Shown here piece after piece: positions 25,762 through 32,559 of a DNA stretch of 32,559 bases (the stretch's first letter is position 1; each line of letters starts with the position of its first letter). The DNA comes from Alistipes senegalensis. GTDB lineage: Bacteria > Bacteroidota > Bacteroidia > Bacteroidales > Rikenellaceae. A program made the translations under genes and the position numbers. The notes under the pieces were generated by a model that ran no database searches, had not been told where the DNA came from, and saw nothing but the letters and a program-made list of their open reading frames with translations. The stretch spans positions 648,890-681,448 of the forward strand of contig JAMPDE010000001.1 of assembly GCA_023665825.1 (NCBI GenBank), written 5' to 3'.

Positions 25762-25775
25762 GTTCAGTTAGGTTT

Positions 25776-27911
25776 TTAGAAGTTCTCGTCGAACCAGATC
25801 CAAATCGGGAAAATCTGCGACTTGGAGCCAGCTACTCCACTCTCTTGGCCATTTACGACAAAGGTCATTTGCCCATGGAACATTCCGCTGGCCGAATTGC
25901 CATTCGTATCAAGCCATTTGTTCGGATTCACCACCACCTCTTTGGTTGCAGGATCGACATAGGCCGCAGGGACAGACAACCGATTCTTATTATCATAATA
26001 AGATACAGGAGCTCTATTACCCTTAGCTGCCATGGCAGCCGGATCAGAATCCGAAATCGCCTCGTAATAAGGCTGCCAAATATGGTTGCGTAAGAAGCCG
26101 TCAACCGTAGGCTGGCCATCGACATGGGAAACGGGCCCTTGGAAATTATAATAATTGAACGTACGGCGGTAATCCAACAAGAACTGCGAAGGATCATCGA
26201 CACCTTCGACGGTCGGAGCGAGCGACCGACCACCGACTTTCGGATTTACCTGCAAGACAAACGGTGCATAGAAAATAGATACGCCGTCAACCGCTTGGTT
26301 GAAGTAGAAGAATACCGGAACCGTTACCGAGGTTTCTCCGGGTTGGCCCTTACCTGCCGTAGCCGTTACGAAAATCAGACCGCCATTACCGGCTTTGAAT
26401 CCGGACATTACCAATATACCCGTATCCGAATCGATTGTCGTACCACCACAATTGTGTTTAGATTTGACCGACCATTCGAGTTGCGTGCCCGGTTTGGCAT
26501 CGGTCGTCGGAGTAAGCGAGAGTGCTTTCATCTCACTGGCAGATGCACAACGATACTGATTCGCATAATTTTCGGCGGGTTCCAATCCGAGATTGTTGCC
26601 GTAAACGATCTTCGTAAAGTAATACGGGTTTTCGACTACGGTCAGTTTCAGTATCGTTTCGGCCGAAGATTTCATATTTTCGACCTTCACGGGAATCGAA
26701 TGCTCGCCGAGCGGAATTTTATTCTTTTCGGCCGAAGATACCACACCCATAGCGTCGATTTGAATTTGCCCGGCCAATTCGGCAGGCAGTTCGCCCAACT
26801 CGAACTTGACTTCGTCGCCGACAAGCCCTGCTTTCGGTGAAGCCGAGAAAGTTCCGCCTTGAATCATTTGGACATCATCGTAACCGAACGTAGTCGGGTC
26901 GATAGGCTCGATGTAAGCGATGACCGTAAGCGTATAGGCACCCTCGAAGACGGCAGAACCGAATTCGTTGGTGACCCGCAAATCGAGCGTATAGACGGCA
27001 TCGAGCGGCAGGCCGCTGTTCTCCCCGACCGAAATCACACCCGTAGCGGGGTCGATGACGATTTTGCCGGTAGCATCGGACCCGTCCGAAGACGCGATTT
27101 TTTCGATAGCCCATACCGTCTGTTCGGACGACCCTTTCATGGTCGGCGCCATGCCGGTGAATGCCCGGTCCACTTCCATACGTCCCGAAGCAACGGGATA
27201 CGCGATTTCCAGCGGAGCGCTGGTAATGCGCACCGTCAACAGATTTTCGTAGGTGTATTTACCGGCGCGCGTGGTGATGCAGATAGGCAGCGGATAGGTG
27301 CCCGGCAAGACTTCGCCCTTGAAACCGGAATTGAGCGTAATCACCCCCTTGTTCGAGATGGCGAAATACTCGCGGCCCTCTTCCTGCTGCAACGCATAGG
27401 AGAGAATCGACACGGTTTCGCCGACGGGCGTCACGGTGACGGAAACATCCGTCGTCGCCAGTTCGTCGAAAGGAATATCGAGCGTCGATGCACTCACTTC
27501 CAGCTCGGCAGGCGCGGCCGCTACCATCCGCACGACGAAAATGTCGGAGAAGCGGAACGTGCCGCCGCCGGCCCGACACGAAATGGAGAGTTTATAGGTA
27601 CCGGTAGGCAGTTCGTCGGTATCGGCAATGGAGACGGCACCGGTTGCCGCGTCGATGCTGAAACAAGCGACCTCGACCGGCTGGTCGTCGCACTTGACGC
27701 CCACGATGGCAAATTCCGACGGCGTCGGGCCGTGATAACTCGGAGTACCCGACAGGTAGTTCATCGACGGGCCGATATCGACGACCGTCGAATAGTAAAG
27801 CTGCAAATCGCCGCCGGCGGTATCGTCGTCTTCGCAAGCCGTGAATGCGACCGTGCACAACGCCGCCGCAAGAACGAAGCATGCTTTTCGGATGAATGGT
27901 TTCATAGTCAT
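25776..27911 (-). CDS. Surface heparan sulfate-binding lipoprotein (SGBP, DUF4958-like)
   Basis: 711 residues. Lipoprotein signal ending at Cys26 (VAFTAC) followed by EDDD, an acidic surface-export signal. At least four cadherin/Ig-like repeats follow, each with an 'IDxxTGxIS ... LPxGxYxLxI' pattern (for example FSIDAATGAVSI, FAISNKGVITL, IVIDPATGVISV, IQIDAMGVVSS), spanning about residues 35-420. A distinct C-terminal domain (about 430-711) is rich in aromatics (YRRTFNYYNFQGP, HIWQPYY) that could contact glycan, though it may be structural. No catalytic motif is seen. It is upstream of susC in the position of BT4661, the heparan sulfate-binding surface protein of B. thetaiotaomicron, and I infer the same role. 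The start may be M3 (27905). Gaps to neighbours are 16 and 14 bp. Confidence 0.82.
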   Translation of the reverse strand: MTMKPFIRKACFVLAAALCTVAFTACEDDDTAGGDLQLYYSTVVDIGPSMNYLSGTPSYHGPTPSEFAIVGVKCDDQPVEVACFSIDAATGAVSIADTDELPTGTYKLSISCRAGGGTFRFSDIFVVRMVAAAPAELEVSASTLDIPFDELATTDVSVTVTPVGETVSILSYALQQEEGREYFAISNKGVITLNSGFKGEVLPGTYPLPICITTRAGKYTYENLLTVRITSAPLEIAYPVASGRMEVDRAFTGMAPTMKGSSEQTVWAIEKIASSDGSDATGKIVIDPATGVISVGENSGLPLDAVYTLDLRVTNEFGSAVFEGAYTLTVIAYIEPIDPTTFGYDDVQMIQGGTFSASPKAGLVGDEVKFELGELPAELAGQIQIDAMGVVSSAEKNKIPLGEHSIPVKVENMKSSAETILKLTVVENPYYFTKIVYGNNLGLEPAENYANQYRCASASEMKALSLTPTTDAKPGTQLEWSVKSKHNCGGTTIDSDTGILVMSGFKAGNGGLIFVTATAGKGQPGETSVTVPVFFYFNQAVDGVSIFYAPFVLQVNPKVGGRSLAPTVEGVDDPSQFLLDYRRTFNYYNFQGPVSHVDGQPTVDGFLRNHIWQPYYEAISDSDPAAMAAKGNRAPVSYYDNKNRLSVPAAYVDPATKEVVVNPNKWLDTNGNSASGMFHGQMTFVVNGQESGVAGSKSQIFPIWIWFDENF

Positions 27912-27927
27912 ATAGCAGTTTTAGCGT

Positions 27928-30825
27928 TTATTTCGTGTAGGTGTATTTCAGGTCATACCGGTATACCTTGTTGTCGATGTGCAGGGTAAACGACGTATCT
28001 TCGAACTCGACCCGGATTTTCTCGGAAGCATTCTTCGTCGGCAACAGCACGGTGACGAAGCGCACGACGTCCTCGTCGGCCGTCTTCTCGACATCGATCT
28101 GGTAGGACTTGCGCTTCGTTTCCTCATTGATTTTGTAGGAAACGAAGCCTTCACGCGGGTTGAACGTGCACGGCTTGCTGCAGAACGTACGCACCAGCAG
28201 GTTGTTTTTGTCGGCAAATGCGGTATGTGCACCGTATTCGGCGGCGTCATACACGACCTCCGTGTCCGAACCCTCGACAAGGTGGAAATTCAGGTTCACC
28301 GTACCGGCGGCATTGCCGATAGCCTCGTCGAGCAGGACATAGAGATTATCGGGCTCACGGTTGAGCAGATAGACCGTGCGGCGATGGGTCAAACCCTCGT
28401 AGGAGAGATTTTCCAGCGTCAGACACGGCGTCGTGTAGCCCTCCGTGAGGTTGCGATACAAACTGCCGGCGACTTTCAAATTTTTACCATTGAGCGACAG
28501 GGTATTATGGGCTGTCGTGGCAGCGAATTTGGCACGGTTCGCATTCGTTTCGCGGTCGCCTGCATAGGAGAAACAACCCGAATCGGGGAAGAAGTTACGC
28601 CCTTTGACCCACAACTCGAACGTGTTGTTGTCCCACTGGCGATGCCACTCCTTATCCTGCCCGATAACGACCGCAGGAGCATTCTGCAAGACCATCATCA
28701 TGTCGTCCTTCGTCCAACCCGTACGCATCACGTAGTAACCGGCATCGGGGAAAGTAACGAAATTCGTTTGGGGCTGCGAGCCCTCTTTGCCCTCCGTCGC
28801 CAGCCACAGCATCTCCTGATTGTCGGGGAAAAGCTCGCAATACTCTTTCAAGTTGCGCGTGAGTACACTTTTGCTCCACGACCCGTCGCGCCATGTATCG
28901 CCGAATTGGGGAATCGTGTAATTCGGATAAATCATGTTCATCACAACCTCCGTCATTTTGCGCATGGCTTCGACATAACCCGACGGGAAATAGCCGTTTC
29001 CGCCATTGAGTTGCGCAACCCGCAAAGCCGTACGGAAATCGGAAATGGCGGCGATATGATAGTGCAAGGCACCGTCCATCAACCAGCCGTCGGGGAAGTA
29101 CTGCGCCGAAACCTCGCGGTTGAGCACCCCGCTACCGCTCGATTTCCACGTGGCCGAATTTTTCAGTTCGGGGAAAAGCATGCCGGCGAACGTGACGGCC
29201 TGCGCCTGCGTGATGAGGTGATTCGTGGTCTCGGAATAGTTGTTTACGATGTGATTGGCCTCCTCGTCGAGACGCACCAACACTTCCGCCAGCCACTCGG
29301 CGGTAATCGTCGGCGAATCCTGATAATACTCCAACAGCGCGCAGCGGTCGATCAATCGCGCCGCCACATCGAGCGGACGCCACGACCAGTGATTCTTCAC
29401 ATCAGTACCCTGCTCGGGTTTGGGATTCTGCCGAATCCAGTCGGCATAGACCTCCATCCAGTTTTCGACATATTTTTCCTCTTTCGTCGTGTAGTAGGTC
29501 TTGGCCTGCGGCACCATCCACTGGTGGCGGTGAAGCTGCCAACGCTGTTCATTTTTGCCGGTGTACTTATTCCAGTCGATGCCGTCGCCGGCATCATTCA
29601 TATAAGAATAAGGCCTCTCCTCGTCTTCTGCACTCGGATCGTAAAAATTCTTGATATAGAAACGGTATCCGCTCTCTTTGAATGCGTAGTCGGCTTGTTT
29701 TTTGGCTGTTTCTTTCGCCTTTTCGCTCAATGCCAGCGTAGCATTCAAATCGACATTCGGGTTCCGGTCGTGCGGACGCGTGCGGTAGTAAGCGAGCAAC
29801 TCGTCCAACGCCAAACCGTAGTCGAGTTGGTCGTAAGCGGTCTTGACTTTGGACAAACCGCTGTAATCGAGGTCGAGGAGGTCGAATACCCGCATGTCGA
29901 TACCTTCGTTCATCGACTCGGAGCCCTCCGTCTTCCATTCGGCCGCCCGCACCATTTCGGGGAAAATCAACCCCGCACGGAAAACCGCGTGTGCCTGAAC
30001 CGCTTTTTCCGCTTCGTCTTCGGAGTAGTTCGCCGAGAGGTATTCGGCCTCTTGAGCTACATTTGCCAGAAAACGCGCGAACAGCTGCGGCGTCAGATTG
30101 GACGACTGCATGAAGTAATAGATCAGGTCGCACTGCCCTTCCAGACGGTAGGCCACGTCGATGGGCCGCCAAGCGAACATCGCTTCGTTCGAGGTCTCGG
30201 GAGCATCGGCAGCGACCGTCTCGCCCGCAGGCAACGGATATTTGTCCAGCCAGTTTTCGTAGACTTCGATCCATCCCTTAGCATACGACTCGTCCAGCGA
30301 CGTGCGGTAAGCCTTGCCCTGCGCGACCATCCACGCATGACGATGCACGCGGTAGTGCTGCTCCTCGTCGGCCGAATTGAGCGTCCAGTCGAGTTTGCCC
30401 GAACCGTTGGCGTAGGAATAAGGCTGTCCGCCGTCGTCGTACCCTTCGACATAAAAACGGTATTTCCCGTCGGCGGAAGCATGGTCGGCCCACGTCTGCT
30501 CCGTAGCGGAAATCGACGGGGCGATCAGACTTACATGGTTGTTGGGCACGTCGGTACGGCTGCGGTAATACTCCAACAAGGCCTGTGCCGCCAGATAATA
30601 CTGGTCGGCGTCGCGCAACGATTTCACCGATTCCAAACCTCGATAATCGAGATTCAACGCCTCGAAAACAGCCGATTCGATGACGCTGTTGTCGGGAATT
30701 ACGGGATCGGCGGTCGTGCCGCCGCTGCTCGACGACTGTTCGATATCGTCGGACAGGCAGCCCGTTGCGAACAAGGCTGCCGCTACGAAACAAGCGGTCG
30801 TGATTTTCGCGAAAATTCGTTTCAT
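27928..30825 (-). CDS. Surface PL12-type heparan sulfate lyase with a duplicated N-terminal toroid
   Basis: 965 residues. Lipoprotein signal with Cys23 followed by LSDDIE, an acidic surface-export signal, then a Ser/Gly linker. Two heparinase-type toroid modules occur in tandem. The first (about 52-310: FEALNLDYRGLESVK, RVHRHAWMVAQGKAY, FAWRPIDVAYRLEG) stops shortly after the FPEM segment. The second (from 311: FDLLDLDYSGLSKVK, QLHRHQWMVPQAKTY, WSWRPLDVAARL) continues into the beta-sandwich. Catalytic residues are in the second: Asn535 (TTNHLITQAQ), Tyr589 (LHYHIA) and His728 (WHRQWDNNTF). The aligned residue in the first is Ala272 (EDEAEKAVQAH), so that module is probably inactive. It matches the position of BT4662, the surface PL12 enzyme of B. 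thetaiotaomicron. Confidence 0.9.
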   Translation of the reverse strand: MKRIFAKITTACFVAAALFATGCLSDDIEQSSSSGGTTADPVIPDNSVIESAVFEALNLDYRGLESVKSLRDADQYYLAAQALLEYYRSRTDVPNNHVSLIAPSISATEQTWADHASADGKYRFYVEGYDDGGQPYSYANGSGKLDWTLNSADEEQHYRVHRHAWMVAQGKAYRTSLDESYAKGWIEVYENWLDKYPLPAGETVAADAPETSNEAMFAWRPIDVAYRLEGQCDLIYYFMQSSNLTPQLFARFLANVAQEAEYLSANYSEDEAEKAVQAHAVFRAGLIFPEMVRAAEWKTEGSESMNEGIDMRVFDLLDLDYSGLSKVKTAYDQLDYGLALDELLAYYRTRPHDRNPNVDLNATLALSEKAKETAKKQADYAFKESGYRFYIKNFYDPSAEDEERPYSYMNDAGDGIDWNKYTGKNEQRWQLHRHQWMVPQAKTYYTTKEEKYVENWMEVYADWIRQNPKPEQGTDVKNHWSWRPLDVAARLIDRCALLEYYQDSPTITAEWLAEVLVRLDEEANHIVNNYSETTNHLITQAQAVTFAGMLFPELKNSATWKSSGSGVLNREVSAQYFPDGWLMDGALHYHIAAISDFRTALRVAQLNGGNGYFPSGYVEAMRKMTEVVMNMIYPNYTIPQFGDTWRDGSWSKSVLTRNLKEYCELFPDNQEMLWLATEGKEGSQPQTNFVTFPDAGYYVMRTGWTKDDMMMVLQNAPAVVIGQDKEWHRQWDNNTFELWVKGRNFFPDSGCFSYAGDRETNANRAKFAATTAHNTLSLNGKNLKVAGSLYRNLTEGYTTPCLTLENLSYEGLTHRRTVYLLNREPDNLYVLLDEAIGNAAGTVNLNFHLVEGSDTEVVYDAAEYGAHTAFADKNNLLVRTFCSKPCTFNPREGFVSYKINEETKRKSYQIDVEKTADEDVVRFVTVLLPTKNASEKIRVEFEDTSFTLHIDNKVYRYDLKYTYTK

Positions 30826-30874
30826 ACAGGTTTATGATTTTAGGTTTTTGTATTCGCTATCGGATGTGCCGCCG

Positions 30875-32065
30875 CTATGCCTCGCCCCGCAAATGCAGGT
30901 AACGCCCGATGGCTTCGAGGAAATAGTAGTCGGCGTAATTGAGCGGCGTGTCGATTTCGCTGTTGGCGGGCCAGTGGCCGACGCTGTGCATCAACACGAA
31001 ACCGCCGTTGGTGCCTTCGGCGGCCAGATAGTCGTCGGAGCACAAGGACATCAGCAAGGTTTCGGCATAGTCGAAATACTTGCGGCCCTCGTCGGCGGGC
31101 ACCAGCGTCGAAAGCTCGAACAGCGCCGAAGCCATAACGGCAGCCGCCGAAGCGTCGCGCGGAGCATCGGGCTGGCCGGGCGCGTCGTAATCCCAATACG
31201 GGATGCGGTCGGCCGGCGTACGGGGATGGTTCATCACCAGCGAAGCGATCCGCTCGGCATGCGCCAAGTATTTGGGATCGCCCGTTTCGCGGAAGCACAT
31301 CGTGTAACCGTAAAGGCCCCACGCCTGTCCGCGCGCCCAAGCCGATGCGTCGGCGTAACCTTGAAAGGTGCCGCGACTTTCGACCGAACCGTCGTCGTTG
31401 TAGCTGACGACGTGGTAGGAGCTGGCGTCGTCGCGGAAATGGTTCGCCAGCGTGATGTCGGCATGGCGGCAGGCCACGTCGCGATATTTCGGGTCGCCCG
31501 TCTGCTTCGATGCCCAGAACAGCATCTCCAAGTTCATCATGTTATCGATGATGACGGGATAGTTCCACTCGCCGAAGTCCCACGAACGAATCAGACCGAT
31601 GGTCGGATTGCAACGCGAAATCAGGCTGTTGGCCGCCTCGACGATGACTTCGGCCGAATGCTTGTCGCCGAGCGCGGCCTGCTGCTGCCCGAACGAGCAG
31701 AAGACCATGAAGCCCAAGTCGTGCGTACCTTTATAATACTGGATACCCTCCAAACGGCCGGTATACTTTTCGGCCTCCGAGCGCAGCGCTTCGTCGCCCG
31801 AGAGGCCGTAGGCCAGCCACAGCGAGCCGGGAAAGAAACCGCTCGTCCAGTCGTGGGCATCGATGACCTTGAACTTGGGCATCAACGAACGCGGGAAGCC
31901 CGGCAAAGTATCGAATTCGGAAGCCGCATGCTGCAACTGAACGCAGGCACGGCCGATGGCCCGCTCGACAGCGGCGATTTTCGGATCGTTGTCGGCACGG
32001 CAGCCGCAGAAAAGCGAGGCGCACAAGCCGAAGATCGGGAGGATCGAAAGAACTCTTTTTTTCAT
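30875..32065 (-). CDS. GH88 unsaturated glucuronyl hydrolase
   Basis: 396 residues, first gene of unit I. Lipoprotein-like signal (LFCGC, Cys20 or Cys22), so probably periplasmic and membrane-anchored. It fills a single (alpha/alpha)6 barrel. The two family aspartates are visible: Asp116 in THDLGF and Asp174 in IDNMMNLEML (equivalent to Asp88 and Asp149 of the Bacillus enzyme). Other family segments are DWTSGFFPGSLWLAY, QGYADASAWARGQAWGLYGY and PLNYADYYFLEA. It removes the 4,5-unsaturated uronic acid left by the lyases, by hydration and not direct glycoside hydrolysis. BT4658 is the counterpart in B. thetaiotaomicron. It is 49 bp upstream of the tandem PL12 gene and has its own operator and -7 box. 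Confidence 0.94.
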   Translation of the reverse strand: MKKRVLSILPIFGLCASLFCGCRADNDPKIAAVERAIGRACVQLQHAASEFDTLPGFPRSLMPKFKVIDAHDWTSGFFPGSLWLAYGLSGDEALRSEAEKYTGRLEGIQYYKGTHDLGFMVFCSFGQQQAALGDKHSAEVIVEAANSLISRCNPTIGLIRSWDFGEWNYPVIIDNMMNLEMLFWASKQTGDPKYRDVACRHADITLANHFRDDASSYHVVSYNDDGSVESRGTFQGYADASAWARGQAWGLYGYTMCFRETGDPKYLAHAERIASLVMNHPRTPADRIPYWDYDAPGQPDAPRDASAAAVMASALFELSTLVPADEGRKYFDYAETLLMSLCSDDYLAAEGTNGGFVLMHSVGHWPANSEIDTPLNYADYYFLEAIGRYLHLRGEA

Positions 32066-32114
32066 ATTGAAGGTTTACGGGTTTAATTCGGTTATGTACC
32101 GTTTTTCGGTAATA

Positions 32115-32122
32115 CAAAATTA
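32115..32122 (-). promoter_or_regulatory. -7 box of unit I (GH88-susCD operon)
   Basis: The minus strand reads TAATTTTG, matching TAnnTTTG, 49 bases before the GH88 start. No TTTG is found 19-21 bp upstream. Operator B begins 70 bp upstream. Confidence 0.6.
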
Positions 32123-32191
32123 CCCGTAGCCCCTCCGACGCTACCCGAGAATTGCGCAAATGATTTTCAAAACCGCTCAAATAAACTTCGA

Positions 32192-32229
32192 TTTCGTCCA
32201 ATCCGATGCGAATTTTGTTCAAAATCCGG
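32192..32229 (-). promoter_or_regulatory. Candidate HTCS operator B (serves unit I)
   Basis: The plus strand contains TTTCGTCCAATCCGA and, 21 bp on, TTTTGTTC. Ungapped identity to operator A is 26 of 38; the block GTnCA, CCGA, TTTGT is shared with A and C. The distance to the -7 box is 70 bp, the same as operator A, although the surrounding sequences are otherwise unrelated. Confidence 0.65.
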
Positions 32230-32285
32230 TTTTAATGCGGGAATAACGGGGGCGAAGTTTCGGAATCGAGCAGGCCGCATACGAA

Positions 32286-32317
32286 AAAGCGGGACAAGTC
32301 CGAACTTGTCCCGCTTT
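32286..32317 (-). terminator. Terminator of the gene at the right edge
   Basis: A perfect 14-bp stem (AAAGCGGGACAAGT and complement) with a 4-base loop, seven bases after the stop of the partial minus-strand CDS. On the minus strand the stem ends in a T-rich run (CTTTTTCG). It separates that gene from the PUL promoter. Confidence 0.8.
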
Positions 32318-32323
32318 CGTGCG

Positions 32324-32559
32324 TCATTGCTCTCCGCCGGTCGTTTCCGCCGGTTTGTCTTTGCGACGGTGGCGACGGCCGCCGCGATGCCGGCGCTTGC
32401 GGTCGCGTGTGCCGCGATTCCCCTCGCCGCGCCCCGAATTGTGGTCGTTGTCGGGCTGCGGCTGGCCCGCTGTTTCCGCAGGCGCGGAAGATTGTGCGGA
32501 AAGACCGGCCTCTTTGGTCTCCGAAGATGCACCGCCACCGCGCCGGTTGCGGCCACGTC
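32324..32559 (-). CDS. Partial CDS: Arg/Gly-rich C-terminal tail of an unidentified protein
   Basis: The minus-strand frame is open from the window edge to TGA at 32324-32326, 77 visible codons. The tail starts RGRNRRGGG, has a Ser/Ala/Glu/Gln-rich middle, and ends in a basic block (RDRKRRHRGGRRHRRKDK) and PAETTGGEQ. Such basic disordered tails occur on Bacteroidota RNA-associated proteins such as the PSP1/RicT-like protein or DEAD-box helicases; which one cannot be told from the tail. This frame was chosen over the overlapping His/Ala/Thr-rich frame because its stop is followed directly by a strong terminator. Confidence 0.6.
   Translation of the reverse strand, partial: RGRNRRGGGASSETKEAGLSAQSSAPAETAGQPQPDNDHNSGRGEGNRGTRDRKRRHRGGRRHRRKDKPAETTGGEQ

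Noticed and set aside
27979-30837. A 952-codon plus-strand frame opposite the tandem PL12 lyase.
   Set aside because: Antisense shadow of a gene whose domains and catalytic residues are clear; no family resemblance or promoter.
32167-32556. A 129-codon minus-strand frame at the right edge.
   Set aside because: It runs through the terminator and operator B; the other frame stops just before the terminator and has a recognisable basic tail.

Overview
The window looks like chromosomal DNA of a GC-rich gut Bacteroidota, most like Alistipes/Rikenellaceae. The reasons are TAnnTTTG-type -7 boxes, lack of strong Shine-Dalgarno sites, a SusC/SusD pair, a hybrid two-component regulator (HTCS), an Mpi-type invertase, and GC-rich genes with AT-rich spacers. 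No tRNA, rRNA, CRISPR array or insertion sequence was seen. The genus is inferred.

Layout. 1-3 kb holds the 5' end of an exported protein (minus strand), an Mpi-like serine recombinase, the GTPase EngB and PRPP synthetase. 3-32 kb is a complete heparin/heparan sulfate polysaccharide utilisation locus (PUL) in three transcription units plus its regulator. Unit I (minus, 32065 to 20965) encodes a GH88 unsaturated uronyl hydrolase, a surface PL12 lyase with a duplicated toroid, a DUF4958-like surface glycan-binding lipoprotein, SusC and SusD. Unit II (plus, 15733 to 20885) encodes two PL12 heparinase III-type lyases and a PL13 heparinase I. Unit III (minus, 15428 to 7158) encodes two formylglycine sulfatases, a Tat-exported PHP/DUF3604 lipoprotein, a ROK sugar kinase and a PL15 exolyase; the HTCS (7037 to 2967) follows. 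The window ends in the Arg/Gly-rich tail of another minus-strand protein.

How it works (known for the Bacteroides thetaiotaomicron heparin PUL, inferred here). Surface lipoproteins bind and cut heparan sulfate, SusCD imports oligosaccharides, periplasmic PL12/PL13/PL15 lyases depolymerise them, sulfatases and GH88 finish the disaccharides, and the ROK kinase phosphorylates the amino sugar. The HTCS senses an intermediate and activates the locus.

Main new observations. (1) The same direct-repeat operator, two TTTGT boxes 21 bp apart around an invariant CCGA, lies 70, 70 and 71 bp upstream of the -7 boxes of the three PUL transcription units; it is the best candidate for the HTCS site. (2) The HTCS gene carries an in-frame run of nine cytosines in its sensor region, a likely slipped-strand ON/OFF switch for the whole PUL. 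(3) The HTCS receiver domain keeps its Asp but has lost the switch Thr, the Lys and one acidic residue. (4) A PHP/DUF3604 enzyme with no assigned role sits between the sulfatases and the kinase. (5) The surface PL12 lyase carries a second toroid without catalytic Asn, possibly a binding module.
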